In this document: one piece after another, positions 15,590 through 23,655 of the stretch | Numbering within the stretch: the first letter of the stretch is position 1 | How the letters are laid out: each line of letters starts with the position of its first letter | Source: Flavobacterium sp. W4I14 | GTDB lineage: Bacteria > Bacteroidota > Bacteroidia > Sphingobacteriales > Sphingobacteriaceae | Reading direction: 5' to 3' | Length of the DNA stretch: 64,000 nucleotides | Assembly (NCBI GenBank): GCA_030817875.1 | Contig: JAUSZU010000001.1 | Location: 1,860,001-1,924,000, forward strand | Notes under the pieces: model-generated | Told to the model about the DNA's origin: nothing | The model's database searches: none | Seen by the model: the letters and a program-made list of their open reading frames with translations, nothing else | Position numbers and translations under genes: made by a program

Positions 15590-16660
15590 TCAACGATTTA
15601 AATATTTGGCTTTTGAATCAAAAAAAGAATATAGGCGCGGATAAAAGCTTTTAAAACTTGGATACTCAGTTCGCGATGTTTCATATTCTCCCAAAAGATC
15701 TACTAAATCTTTTGTCCATACGAACCCCTTGCCAATTTGTTTATTGATTTCTTGCTGTACTTCCTTATCTGACGCCTTGTGATCGATCATGTATCTTATA
15801 ACAGATGCTCTTACCAAAGATTCATTGATAACGCTTTGCCAGTCTTCATAGCCCTCCAGTTTCATCTCTGCCCTTTTTGAATTTAGCAAAATCTCCCCAC
15901 TTAGTTTTAGCCGGTTCTGCATATCAGCATTATCCTCGAGCAGGTGATCAACAAAGGAATGGTTGAATTCGTGTATCAGGTAGGCTAAATAGGTTTCTTG
16001 CGGATATGACGGAAGTCCAGCTTCGTTAAACGTCCAGGAACCCATTATTGCATAAACCAGTTTCTTTTCACCAATCGGATGAACGCTTGGTCCATAATTG
16101 GCACCGCCATTGGCAAGCCCTATGACTAATTTGTAATTAACTTCATGATCGCCATAATAATCAAGGTACCAATTCTGATCAAATGTGGCTATAGAATGAT
16201 CAAATTGACTGGTCGCCTGAGCATATGTTTGTTTATGCGCACTGAAAAAGTCATTGAAATGTGAGGCATGATAAAACTCATTTAATAGCTTCACAAATTT
16301 CACAGCATCTGCCATTTCCCATTTCCCTTTAAGGCCATTTTCCGATTCCCTGATCAAAGCGAAATTATCGCTGGTAAACTGTAGTCGTACAGCAAGAAAC
16401 ATCACCTTCGAAAAGCCCATATTCTTTTGCTCATGGAGTTCTTTTGCAAAATTGATGACTGGATCATTCTTATATTTATCGAAATAATTGTGGATATCAC
16501 TAATGTAACTTTTTGCAAATTTCATGTTATATTCGGGGTTTCCGGCGAGGCGGAATACAATGCTTAAGAGCTCAACACGGCTATCTATGGATGAGGTTAT
16601 TTTTTCAGCCCTGACGACCGTACAGATAAAGAGCATGAAAATAGTAATAGGTAACTTCAT
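15590..16660 (-). CDS. DUF4932 family protein, secreted, with HExxH motif
   Basis: A 356-residue protein with a signal peptide (MKLPITIFMLFICTVVRA). The body matches DUF4932: SRVELLSIVFRLAGNPEYN near residues 27-45 and YLAYLIHEFNHSFVDHLLE at about 228-246. HEFNH is a zinc-peptidase-type HExxH; a downstream Glu-rich helix (NESLVRASVIRYMIDHK) could give the third ligand. It is therefore a probable periplasmic or surface metallopeptidase, although the family has no established activity known to me. It stands alone between a convergent small ORF and an AraC gene on the same strand, inside island A. Confidence 0.8.
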   Translation of the reverse strand: MKLPITIFMLFICTVVRAEKITSSIDSRVELLSIVFRLAGNPEYNMKFAKSYISDIHNYFDKYKNDPVINFAKELHEQKNMGFSKVMFLAVRLQFTSDNFALIRESENGLKGKWEMADAVKFVKLLNEFYHASHFNDFFSAHKQTYAQATSQFDHSIATFDQNWYLDYYGDHEVNYKLVIGLANGGANYGPSVHPIGEKKLVYAIMGSWTFNEAGLPSYPQETYLAYLIHEFNHSFVDHLLEDNADMQNRLKLSGEILLNSKRAEMKLEGYEDWQSVINESLVRASVIRYMIDHKASDKEVQQEINKQIGKGFVWTKDLVDLLGEYETSRTEYPSFKSFYPRLYSFFDSKAKYLNR

Positions 16661-16863
16661 AGTGTAATTTTTATAAGTGTCAAAGGTATCAAATAATTAG
16701 GCCCGCCTTCATCAATTAAAAACGTATAGCATTAATTAAATACACTGTGACTTTAGAAATAAATTCAGTTTATCCGTTGGAATTCCAATCCCTTAATCCC
16801 TGGTACTGACCTTAACCAAAATCCTTTCGAAAGTTGAATGCACTGGATCAGATCATTATTGTC

Positions 16864-17667
16864 TTAATTTAAAGAAGATGGATTATATCCAAAAAACTTT
16901 TTAAAGGCATCAGAAAAATGGGACAGGCTTTCAAAGCCCACTTCATTGAAAACGGCAACTGGTGCCTGGTGCTGTTCTTTTATTAGGAAATGCGCGCGTT
17001 CGAGTCTTCGCTTCTTTACCCAACGCTCCGGCGTATCATTAAAAACTTTCTTAAAATCACGTTTAAATGTTGCCAGGCTGCGACCGCTTAGCCGGGCAAA
17101 CTGAGCCATCGGTACATTATAAAGGTAGTTTTGTCCCATAAATACTTCAAGGTCAATCTTGAAAGGTTCGCTAAAGTCAAACAGCATATTCTTTAACCTC
17201 GAGTTGTGGCGGAGTACCAGCTCAATCGCTTCTCTCGTTTTCATTTCAGCCATGGTTGCCGTCAAAGGCAGATTAGATTTGAAATAAGGAACAATCGAAT
17301 CAAAATAACCTTTCATGAATACATCATGACTCATATTGATCACTGGTTCACCAACATAAGGCCCATCTGCAATCAAATCCGACTGGCCGCTGTATTTCCT
17401 TAACGAGCCCTGATCGAAGAAAATATTCAGTGATTGAAAAGGGGTTCCATCGGCAGCAGGTGTTTTGACTGATTTTAATAACAGATTTTTACGCAATAAG
17501 CCTATTGATCCGGGCTCATGGATAAACGTTCCGCCGCTATGGTAAAAGGTAATTTCACCGCTAATGACATAAGACAAAACATGGTCATGGACAATTGCCT
17601 CACCATCTCTTTTTTTTTCTGCGCTGCAACTGTATAATATATTGTGCTGTAGTTCGTCGCTTGTCAT
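16864..17667 (-). CDS. AraC family regulator (pairs with SDR 3)
   Basis: A 267-residue regulator. The N-terminal cupin-like sensor (VLSYVISGEITFYHSGGTFIHEPGSIGLLRKN) is followed by two HTH units at about 165-265. These contain MAQFARLSGRSLATFKRDFKKVFNDTPERWVKKRRLERA and VAVFNEVGFESLSHFSDAFKKFFGYNPS, the AraC signature. It lies 28 bp behind SDR 3 on the same strand and so is probably translated from the same transcript. The small gap indicates control of its own operon. The inducer is unknown. Confidence 0.92.
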   Translation of the reverse strand: MTSDELQHNILYSCSAEKKRDGEAIVHDHVLSYVISGEITFYHSGGTFIHEPGSIGLLRKNLLLKSVKTPAADGTPFQSLNIFFDQGSLRKYSGQSDLIADGPYVGEPVINMSHDVFMKGYFDSIVPYFKSNLPLTATMAEMKTREAIELVLRHNSRLKNMLFDFSEPFKIDLEVFMGQNYLYNVPMAQFARLSGRSLATFKRDFKKVFNDTPERWVKKRRLERAHFLIKEQHQAPVAVFNEVGFESLSHFSDAFKKFFGYNPSSLN

Positions 17668-17695
17668 GTGTTCAAAGATAGTTCTTTACGATATA

Positions 17696-18508
17696 TTATT
17701 TCATCTGGCTCATAATCATCTTGTCGAACATCGAGTCACTCAGCCATTTTTTTAGACCTAATATCATTCCGGCCATGTAGCCTTTCGCATAGCGTGGTTT
17801 AGGCGATTTGGTTTCAATAGCATCCTTGATCAATTCCGCTATCACGATCGGCTCCACATTGTTCACCTCGGTTTTCGCAAAAACGTTTTTCGCTTTATTG
17901 GTCAGCTCGCCATAAACTGTGTGCCCGGATGTTTTCTCGGCACTGTTGAAAGCAATACCTCCCCACTCTGTTTTTACGCCGCCCGGTTCAATAATAATCA
18001 CATCCACGCCGAAGGGTTTCACTTCCAGGCGCAGGCTGTCGCTCAATCCTTCTACAGCAAACTTGCTGGCATGGTACCAGCCGCCAAGTGGTGTAGCCAT
18101 TTTACCGCCAATAGAAGTGATGTTTATGATTTTCCCAAAACGCTGTTCACGCATGTGTGGCAATACCAACTGGCACAAGCGGGCTAGGCCGATCACATTC
18201 ACTTCCAACTGGTATCGCGCATCTGCCATGGGTACGTCTTCAACAGCGCCATACGAGCCAAAACCGGCACTGTTCACCAGCACGTCTATACGGCCTTGCT
18301 CAGCAACAATTTGATCCACAGCCTTAACCATCGATGTATCATCCGCTATGTCCATAGCTATGGTTGTAATTCCCAAATCTGCAAGCCTGGCCATTTTATC
18401 TACGCGGCGGGCAACCCCGTAAACGGTATAGCCGCTTTGGGCCAATAAGCTGGCAGTGGCTGCCCCGATACCGGCCGATGCGCCGGTTACTAACGCTATT
18501 TTTTTCAT
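17696..18508 (-). CDS. Short-chain dehydrogenase/reductase (SDR 3)
   Basis: A 270-residue SDR. TGASAGIG is at 8-15, NSAG at 79-82 (the usual first Asn-Asn is Asn-Ser), the catalytic Ser at about 132, and Tyr145-Lys149 in YHASK. GVARRVDKM after strand 2 favours NADP(H). The C-terminal region (LGLKKWLSDSMFDKMIMSQMK) is hydrophobic and could touch the membrane. It lies between a membrane-protein gene 35 bp upstream and the AraC regulator 28 bp downstream, all on the minus strand: a three-gene unit. Confidence 0.9.
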   Translation of the reverse strand: MKKIALVTGASAGIGAATASLLAQSGYTVYGVARRVDKMARLADLGITTIAMDIADDTSMVKAVDQIVAEQGRIDVLVNSAGFGSYGAVEDVPMADARYQLEVNVIGLARLCQLVLPHMREQRFGKIINITSIGGKMATPLGGWYHASKFAVEGLSDSLRLEVKPFGVDVIIIEPGGVKTEWGGIAFNSAEKTSGHTVYGELTNKAKNVFAKTEVNNVEPIVIAELIKDAIETKSPKPRYAKGYMAGMILGLKKWLSDSMFDKMIMSQMK

Positions 18509-18543
18509 TAATTTTATTTTTATTAGATTTTATTTTTTATTCC

Positions 18544-19416
18544 TTAATGTACTTTTTTACTGAACCAACAGTGTTTGGCATTTACACCGTTAGTTTGGAT
18601 CAGGCCAGAGTTATAATAATCCAATACTTCCTTTTTCTTATAGTTAGGATATATCGGTCCAACTTCATTGGTCAGTGCTTGGTTTGGCAAGCTGTCCGGT
18701 ATGTTAGAGTTTGCCAAATCTTTGACCGCAACAGCGGTTATGCCCAATGCGGGTAAGCATTGTAAACTGTCAATATGCCGCATCTGTGATAATAAAATGT
18801 CATTTCCAGACCGAGTATGTGTTTGTTCAGTAACCTGCGATTCATTTGTAGTTTGCGGCGTATTTTCCTGTTGCTGCGCCTCAGTGTGGATTTCTTGTAC
18901 TTTGGTATTTACTTTTTCTACAGATGCAGATTGAATGGCATGATAATACCGCTCGTTAAACCGCATGGAATAAAACTCGAATACGGAGATCAGAATGGTT
19001 AAAGCTACAGTTCCCAAACCAGCGCCAATCCAAAATGGCTGCCTGATGAACAGGAAAAGCAGGACGCCACTCAATCCCAATACGCCCCAAAGTATCCGGA
19101 TACCGTGCCAGCCGCGATGGGTCTTTTCAGTTTTTACCTTTTCCTGTTTCAAAAAAGTAGTTGAATCCTTTTGATACAGGACTATTTTTGCGGATGAAGC
19201 TTTGTGGGTGTACACGCCATCTGCTGCGCCACCAACGCCCACCAGCAGCCCGAACAACAACATGGGTACGGAGTAACCTTTTAGCAATGACAACGGAGCA
19301 GCCCATTTCCAAAACATAAAGCTCCCTATTAATAAAAGCCCGCCCATAAAAGCCATCCAGAGGCCGTGTTTGGTTTCGCCGTGATAGTAATTGATGATGG
19401 TTTCAAGTAAATTCAT
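18544..19416 (-). CDS. Membrane protein with four spans and a soluble tail, unknown
   Basis: A 290-residue protein. Four likely membrane spans lie at about 18-42, 47-70, 103-122 and 127-150. A Gln/Thr-rich linker follows at about 175-200 (EAQQQENTPQTTNESQVTEQTHT), then a soluble tail of about 90 residues ending in YNSGLIQTNGVNAKHCWFSKKVH. I recognise no family. The first half reads like an ordinary integral protein. The tail has a different flavour and may be a separate domain or a fusion with another gene's 3' end. It heads the operon with SDR 3 and AraC. Confidence 0.6.
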   Translation of the reverse strand: MNLLETIINYYHGETKHGLWMAFMGGLLLIGSFMFWKWAAPLSLLKGYSVPMLLFGLLVGVGGAADGVYTHKASSAKIVLYQKDSTTFLKQEKVKTEKTHRGWHGIRILWGVLGLSGVLLFLFIRQPFWIGAGLGTVALTILISVFEFYSMRFNERYYHAIQSASVEKVNTKVQEIHTEAQQQENTPQTTNESQVTEQTHTRSGNDILLSQMRHIDSLQCLPALGITAVAVKDLANSNIPDSLPNQALTNEVGPIYPNYKKKEVLDYYNSGLIQTNGVNAKHCWFSKKVH

Positions 19417-19598
19417 GATCTTATCCTTTTTAATAAAACAAAGATCGGTCTTAAATCTGTAGCAAGCTTTCGCCAGAAGCTCAACTTAGTTTGGTGAAAA
19501 GGTCAGTGGCGTTACTGGAAATAGCTAAAATCTTATATCTACAAAATATGTATCCGATATTCAGCAGTTTGTATAAGTCTGCAATTAGTCGTTAAGGG

Positions 19599-19606
19599 TA
19601 GTTTTG
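19599..19606 (+). promoter_or_regulatory. -7 element TAGTTTTG before SDR 4
   Basis: TAGTTTTG fits the Bacteroidota -7 consensus TAnnTTTG and lies 20 bp before the SDR 4 start codon. No TTTG at the normal 19-bp spacing is present; the nearest is 27 bp upstream, so the promoter may need an activator. Confidence 0.45.
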
Positions 19607-19625
19607 TATCAAATATTTAAAGGAC

Positions 19626-20447
19626 ATGAAATCTAAAGTAATTTTAATAACAGGCGCATCCCGGGGATTGGGTAAAATATGGGCCGAAGCTTTTTTGAAA
19701 CGGGGAGACAAGGTAATAGCTACCGCCCGAAATGCGGAGACCTTAAAAGATCTGGTAAGTACCTATGGAGAATTGATCTTACCTGTTGAGTTGAATGTAA
19801 ATGACCGGGAACAATGTTTTGCTATTGTTAAGCAGGCCAACGAGCATTTTGGGGAAATCGACGTGTTGATCAATAATGCAGGTTACGGTTTGTTTGGCGC
19901 TATTGAGGAAACCAGCGAACAAGAAGCCAGGGATCAAATGGAAACGAATGTATTTGGTTTATTATGGATGACACAGGCCATTATCCCCGTTATGCGGGAA
20001 AAAGGAAAGGGGCATATCCTGCAAATTTCAAGCGTATTGGGCATTGCCGCATCACCGATCTTAGGGATCTATGCTGCTTCGAAATGGGCAATGGAAGGAC
20101 TAAGCGAAAGTCTGGTGGCTGAAGTAAAGGGATTCGGTATCCATGTCACTATTGTGGAACCTAATGCATTCGGAACAGACTGGAGCGGAGATTCTGCTGT
20201 AAAGACAACATCAATGAAGCATTATGATGATGTAAAGAAAGCATTGCAGGGTTATTTTAACCCTGAAACAATCGGTATTCCGGAAGCTACGGTGCCGGCT
20301 ATTTTAAAATTAGTGGATAGCGAAGAACCTCCCTTACGTTTACTTTTAGGAAAAATTGGGTTACCGCGGGTACAGCAGGTTTATCTGGATAGGTTGGCGG
20401 TTTGGGAATCCTGGAAGGATGTTTCAATTGCGGCTCACGGTCATTAA
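19626..20447 (+). CDS. Short-chain dehydrogenase/reductase (SDR 4)
   Basis: A 273-residue SDR. TGASRGLG is at 9-16, NNAG at 83-86, the catalytic Ser at about 136 and YAASK with Tyr149 and Lys153. 'ATARNAETL' after strand 2 indicates NADP(H). The overall pattern (ETNVFGLLWMTQAIIPVMREKGKGHILQISS) is that of the oxidoreductases often annotated as ketoreductases. It is followed after 64 bp by an AraC regulator on the same strand. It is the fourth SDR-regulator pair in 10 kb. Confidence 0.9.
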   Translation: MKSKVILITGASRGLGKIWAEAFLKRGDKVIATARNAETLKDLVSTYGELILPVELNVNDREQCFAIVKQANEHFGEIDVLINNAGYGLFGAIEETSEQEARDQMETNVFGLLWMTQAIIPVMREKGKGHILQISSVLGIAASPILGIYAASKWAMEGLSESLVAEVKGFGIHVTIVEPNAFGTDWSGDSAVKTTSMKHYDDVKKALQGYFNPETIGIPEATVPAILKLVDSEEPPLRLLLGKIGLPRVQQVYLDRLAVWESWKDVSIAAHGH

Positions 20448-20511
20448 TAAATCATGAACAAAAAAATGACGGCATCCAATATAAAGATGGCGTATCTTTA
20501 TCATAACGATA

Positions 20512-21423
20512 ATGGAATATTATAAAAGTTTAAACGAATTACATAAAGCCAAAGGCTGGTCTTTACCGGAAAGTCCTTTGCTAAGTTTGATCACCTGTCA
20601 AGATAATTGTCCGGTGGCCAAAGATGCAGGCCGTAATGAATATACAACAGCGTTTTATACCATTGCGTTTAAAAAAGTATTATCAGGTGAGCTGAACTAT
20701 GGCAGGACAAAGTATGATCACGAAAATGGTTCGCTCATTTTTCTTAAACCCGGCCAGATCATAGACTTCAAAAATATCAAACTCGAAGGGACCGGATTTA
20801 CCATTATGTTTCATCCAGATTTTCTGAATGGCGAGCTGCTTCATCAATTCATTAAGAAATGTATTTTTTTTAATTATGAAACCAATGAAGCACTGCATAT
20901 GACACCACGCGAAGTAGAAATCATGTGGGAGCTATTCCGCAAAATAGAAACGGAATACAATAACAACCAGGATGAATATAGTAAACCGATTATTCTTGGG
21001 CACGTCGAATCTATGCTGAAATATGCCCAACGTTTTTATAAAAGGCAATTTCTCAACCGCGCAGAGCTTTCCGGTAAAATTGTAAGCCGTTTTAATGAAG
21101 CGATCCGTCAGTACTTTGATGATGGTACATTACAGGCTGACAGGCTGCCGACAGTAGCGGCAATTGCAGCGCAGCTAAAAATGTCGCCGCACTATCTCAG
21201 TGACCTTTTAAGGCAAGACACTGGAAAATCCGCCATCGATCATATTCATCATTATCTAATCTCAGAAGCAAAAAACCTGCTGATCGGTGCAGATTTAACC
21301 GTAGCAGGGATTGCCTATCAGCTTGGATTTGAAAATCCACCATATTTTTCCCGTCTTTTCAAAAAGGAAACCGGATTAAGTCCCGTTGCTTTCCGTAAGT
21401 ACAGCGAAAAAAAAAGTATATAA
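20512..21423 (+). CDS. AraC family regulator (pairs with SDR 4)
   Basis: A 303-residue regulator. The N-terminal ligand domain contains FYTIAFKKVLSGELNYGRTKYDHENGSLIFLKPGQ, the typical cupin lead. The C-terminal double HTH is at about 200-300 (LPTVAAIAAQLKMSPHYLSDLLRQDTGKSAIDHIHHYLISEAKNLL and VAGIAYQLGFENPPYFSRLFKKETGLSPVAFRKY). It is the closing gene of island A before the repeat block at 21533. It probably activates SDR 4 in response to the SDR substrate, which is an inference from pairing only. Confidence 0.92.
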   Translation: MEYYKSLNELHKAKGWSLPESPLLSLITCQDNCPVAKDAGRNEYTTAFYTIAFKKVLSGELNYGRTKYDHENGSLIFLKPGQIIDFKNIKLEGTGFTIMFHPDFLNGELLHQFIKKCIFFNYETNEALHMTPREVEIMWELFRKIETEYNNNQDEYSKPIILGHVESMLKYAQRFYKRQFLNRAELSGKIVSRFNEAIRQYFDDGTLQADRLPTVAAIAAQLKMSPHYLSDLLRQDTGKSAIDHIHHYLISEAKNLLIGADLTVAGIAYQLGFENPPYFSRLFKKETGLSPVAFRKYSEKKSI

Positions 21424-21532
21424 ATGCCGGGGGTTACTTTTACACCCCAGCCTCATCATTAACAGCCGCGCATTTTCACCTCATTTCATTTTATCCAATA
21501 TTTCCTGGATTATTGCCTAAAAATTATAAATC

Positions 21533-21686
21533 AAATTGACAAATCCCGCTGTAAATAAAAGTCCCGCAGTAAAACATGCTCATGCAATAGAAATATTGTA
21601 ATTTGACGATAAGAATTAAAACGTTCATTGAATCAAGTTGTTACGACATTTTTGAAAAAGCCAAAGATTGGCTAAATCGTGGCTAC
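21533..21686. repeat. Island-end repeat block, copy 1
   Basis: About 150 bp (AAATTGACA ... AAATCGTGGCTAC) recur at 57172-57322 with scattered mismatches. In both places the block ends 52-53 bp before an attachment-like tRNA-Ser fragment. A 44-codon frame (from TTG at 21603 to the stop at 21734) runs through copy 1, but copy 2 has a stop in it. A fragment of the block (GGCTAATTCGTGGCTA) is also seen at 11063. It could be a recombinase-binding or accessory end sequence. Confidence 0.7.
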
Positions 21687-21738
21687 ATTAGTGTTGAATT
21701 ATATAAACATTTGAATATAATGCCTTTACAATAAAATA

Positions 21739-21777
21739 TTCAAATCCCTCGCTTTCCGCCAAATAGAAAAATGGGCT
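21739..21777. repeat. Attachment-site-like repeat, copy 2
   Basis: Matches the tRNA-Ser 3' end at 10992-11030 in 35 of 39 positions, including CCCTCGCTTTCCGCC and the following GAAAAATGGGC. No other part of a tRNA precedes it, so it is a fragment and not a gene. It marks the junction of islands A and B. Confidence 0.75.
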
Positions 21778-21820
21778 CGAATTCCTTCTACTCTACAGAA
21801 ATACCAAAGAAGATTTCTTC

Positions 21821-21988
21821 TTAGTGTGAAAAAGCTAATGATGCCAACAATTTTAAGTAATTGTAGGCTTTTCCTTTGTCAGCTGGTTTTTCAATTTTGC
21901 TATAATCTTTATGGCTAACTATAGCTATTCCTTTTGAGGCCAAAAATAGCACAGAATCCACCTTGATCCAATCCAGAACGGCATTAAT
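21821..21988 (-). pseudogene. Unidentified gene remnant
   Basis: An open minus-strand frame of 55 codons without a start codon, reading NAVLDWIKVDSVLFLASKG and later YSKIEKPADKGKAYNYLKLL before a stop. Amino-acid use looks natural, and stops on the upstream side show that the gene is truncated. I do not recognise the family. It is just inside island B, where an integration module would be expected. Confidence 0.35.
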
Positions 21989-22001
21989 TCAACTTTACTA
22001 A

Positions 22002-22151
22002 CCTTTAAAATTGTTGAACTATGCCAGAAAACAGTTACGGGTTGAACCTTCTGAAATGAGAAATACCCTGAAGCAAATGTTTACAACCACACACATTGCA
22101 GTTGAAGTCAAAACAACCGGCCGCATCAACCGCAACAAGCTTAAAATGTAA
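22002..22151 (+). pseudogene. Unidentified gene remnant
   Basis: A plus-strand frame of 49 codons after a stop, with no good start, reading LLNYARKQLRVEPSEMRNTL and ending TTGRINRNKLKM. The basic, helical character suits a DNA-binding or mobilisation protein tail, but no family can be named. The 760-bp gap between 21423 and 22184 holds only this, the remnant on the other strand and the island-end repeats. Confidence 0.35.
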
Positions 22152-22183
22152 TAAGTTTTATGGATACTGCTGATTAATCTTAT

Positions 22184-23158
22184 TTAATACTTTTTGAAAA
22201 ACTCATCAACTTTGTCGATTGCTGGTTCAAGAAATTCATCATTGTCATATAAGTCCATACGAGTGGCACCTTGAATATCCATCCATTCTTTTTCCCCAGC
22301 AGCCATATCATATACTTCTCTGTCCATGTCATGCGTGAACGCTTTACTGCCCGCTATAACAAGAAAAGGTGTAGTAAAATACTTTGCCTGGTTCATAAAA
22401 ACTCTTGAGGGATCAACAGGAAGGCCGATTGTAGGGTAGTTTGGAGTATAGTTAGGAAATTTATCCTGTCCGGCCCGTACAAAATAATATTGATATCCAT
22501 CTTTCATTGCCTGTGAAGCGGAATCTGGAGGCGGTAAAGGCATCCCGCCGAAAATCGGTGCCATTTCATACTCTCCGGTTTCATAATATTTTTGTTTTGC
22601 TTCAGCAGTGGTTTCTAACATCTTATCAAGAATATCTTTCGGGTAAGCACCAAACAAACTTGCAGCCGCATCAAAGTTGCCGACCAGGGTGGCCACTGCC
22701 TTTATCCGGGCATCTCCGATAGCTACGTTGCAGATATAAGGGGCGCCGGCACAGGCACCCAGACCATAAAATCTAGCTCGGTCCACAAATTTTAAAGTCC
22801 GTAAAAAGCTGATAGCATCAGTGGTATTAGGAACCATATTATGAATCGATTCATAATTTCTTACCTCACCTTCACTATCGCCGAAATTTTTTGGGTCAAA
22901 AACAAAGAAAGCGTATCCCTTTGAAGAAAGTTTATTTCCGTAAGTTGCACCCGTCTGTTCTTTTACCTGGGTGCCAACACGTGTGTATATAACGGTTGGA
23001 TAGGTTTTTTCATTATCAAATCCCTTTGGCAGATATAGATCTCCGGCAAGTTTGCAACCTTGGCTCATAAAATACAGCCTGTTTTTCCCCTCTTTTAGCT
23101 GACTATAGTTAACTGCATCAATAGTTTGATATTTTTTCATTTTATTACTTTTAAGCAT
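22184..23158 (-). CDS. Alpha/beta hydrolase with Cys nucleophile elbow
   Basis: A 324-residue cytosolic alpha/beta hydrolase. The oxyanion strand TVIYTRVGTQ is followed by FFVFDPKNFGDSEG and the nucleophile elbow YGLGACAGAPY, where the usual Gly-x-Ser is Gly-x-Cys, as in dienelactone-hydrolase-like enzymes. The late His is in KAFTHDMDREVYD. ATG at 23140 is an alternative start 6 codons in. The gene is divergent from an HxlR regulator across about 160 bp that include a palindrome. Its last 21 codons survive in a second, decayed copy at 11153. The substrate may be a lactone or ester; this is inferred from the fold. Confidence 0.85.
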   Translation of the reverse strand: MLKSNKMKKYQTIDAVNYSQLKEGKNRLYFMSQGCKLAGDLYLPKGFDNEKTYPTVIYTRVGTQVKEQTGATYGNKLSSKGYAFFVFDPKNFGDSEGEVRNYESIHNMVPNTTDAISFLRTLKFVDRARFYGLGACAGAPYICNVAIGDARIKAVATLVGNFDAAASLFGAYPKDILDKMLETTAEAKQKYYETGEYEMAPIFGGMPLPPPDSASQAMKDGYQYYFVRAGQDKFPNYTPNYPTIGLPVDPSRVFMNQAKYFTTPFLVIAGSKAFTHDMDREVYDMAAGEKEWMDIQGATRMDLYDNDEFLEPAIDKVDEFFKKY

Positions 23159-23292
23159 TATTTACTTGGATTTTAAATCCAGCTTTGAATGCATATGATA
23201 ATTGCAAAGCGATCTCTTTACCTCATCTGATGAAGAATCAAAATATATTTACAATAGTCAAAATTATATGAAAAACAGTATATATTTGATAC

Positions 23293-23302
23293 TTGTATAC
23301 AA
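23293..23302. promoter_or_regulatory. Palindrome TTGTATACAA between hydrolase and HxlR genes
   Basis: A perfect 10-bp palindrome inside a longer pattern with two GATACTT direct repeats (23288 and 23306), 17 bp before the regulator start. HxlR-type regulators usually bind GTAT/ATAC-rich symmetrical sites in the divergent region, so this is a good candidate operator. Confidence 0.5.
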
Positions 23303-23319
23303 AAGGATACTTAAATAGA

Positions 23320-23655
23320 ATGGAAGAGCGGAATTTTAAGGATAAAATCAGATTTGTACAGGATACCCAATTTGTACTTGGCGGTAAGTGGAAGCTGCCC
23401 ATTATCATTTCTATTTATCATGGAAATAAACGGTTTAACGAAATTCTATCATCAATTCCACCGATTACTAACCGGGTACTGTCGAAAGAATTAAAACATC
23501 TTGAAGAAAATGAACTAATTTCCCGAAAACTTTATGGCGATTACCCGATAAAAATAGAATATAACCTTACGGATTATTGTCATAGCATTACAGAAGTATT
23601 GCACGCAATGGAGAAATGGGGAAAACAGCACAGGGAAAAAATTAAGAAAAAGTAA
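23320..23655 (+). CDS. HxlR family transcriptional regulator
   Basis: A 111-residue winged-HTH protein from ATG at 23320; the frame opens at TTG 23293 but that codon lies in the palindrome. Signature residues are FVLGGKWKLPIIISIYHGNKRFNEILSSIPPITNRVLSKELKHLEENELI and a wing (YGDYPIKIEYNLTDYCHSI). HxlR proteins respond to aldehydes, quinones or disulfide stress and commonly control a divergent oxidoreductase or hydrolase. Here the divergent neighbour is the Cys-type alpha/beta hydrolase, which is the likely target. Confidence 0.92.
   Translation: MEERNFKDKIRFVQDTQFVLGGKWKLPIIISIYHGNKRFNEILSSIPPITNRVLSKELKHLEENELISRKLYGDYPIKIEYNLTDYCHSITEVLHAMEKWGKQHREKIKKK

Larger units (their letters stand above)
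11014..21760. mobile_element. Putative genomic island A (SDR-regulator island)
   Basis: The segment of about 10.7 kb is bounded by the tRNA-Ser 3' end and its second copy at 21739-21760. It holds four short-chain dehydrogenases, four transcription regulators, a small monooxygenase, a DUF4932 protein and a membrane protein. It has no housekeeping genes and no visible integrase, relaxase or replication gene, so it is either mobilised by proteins encoded elsewhere or has lost them. Some genes (SDR 1, for example) look more GC-rich than the flanking chromosome by eye. The boundaries are inferred from the repeats only. Confidence 0.5.

Noticed and set aside
21603-21734. A 44-codon frame in the island-end repeat, from TTG.
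   Set aside because: The homologous repeat at 57172 has in-frame stops, so the frame is not conserved and is unlikely to be a gene.
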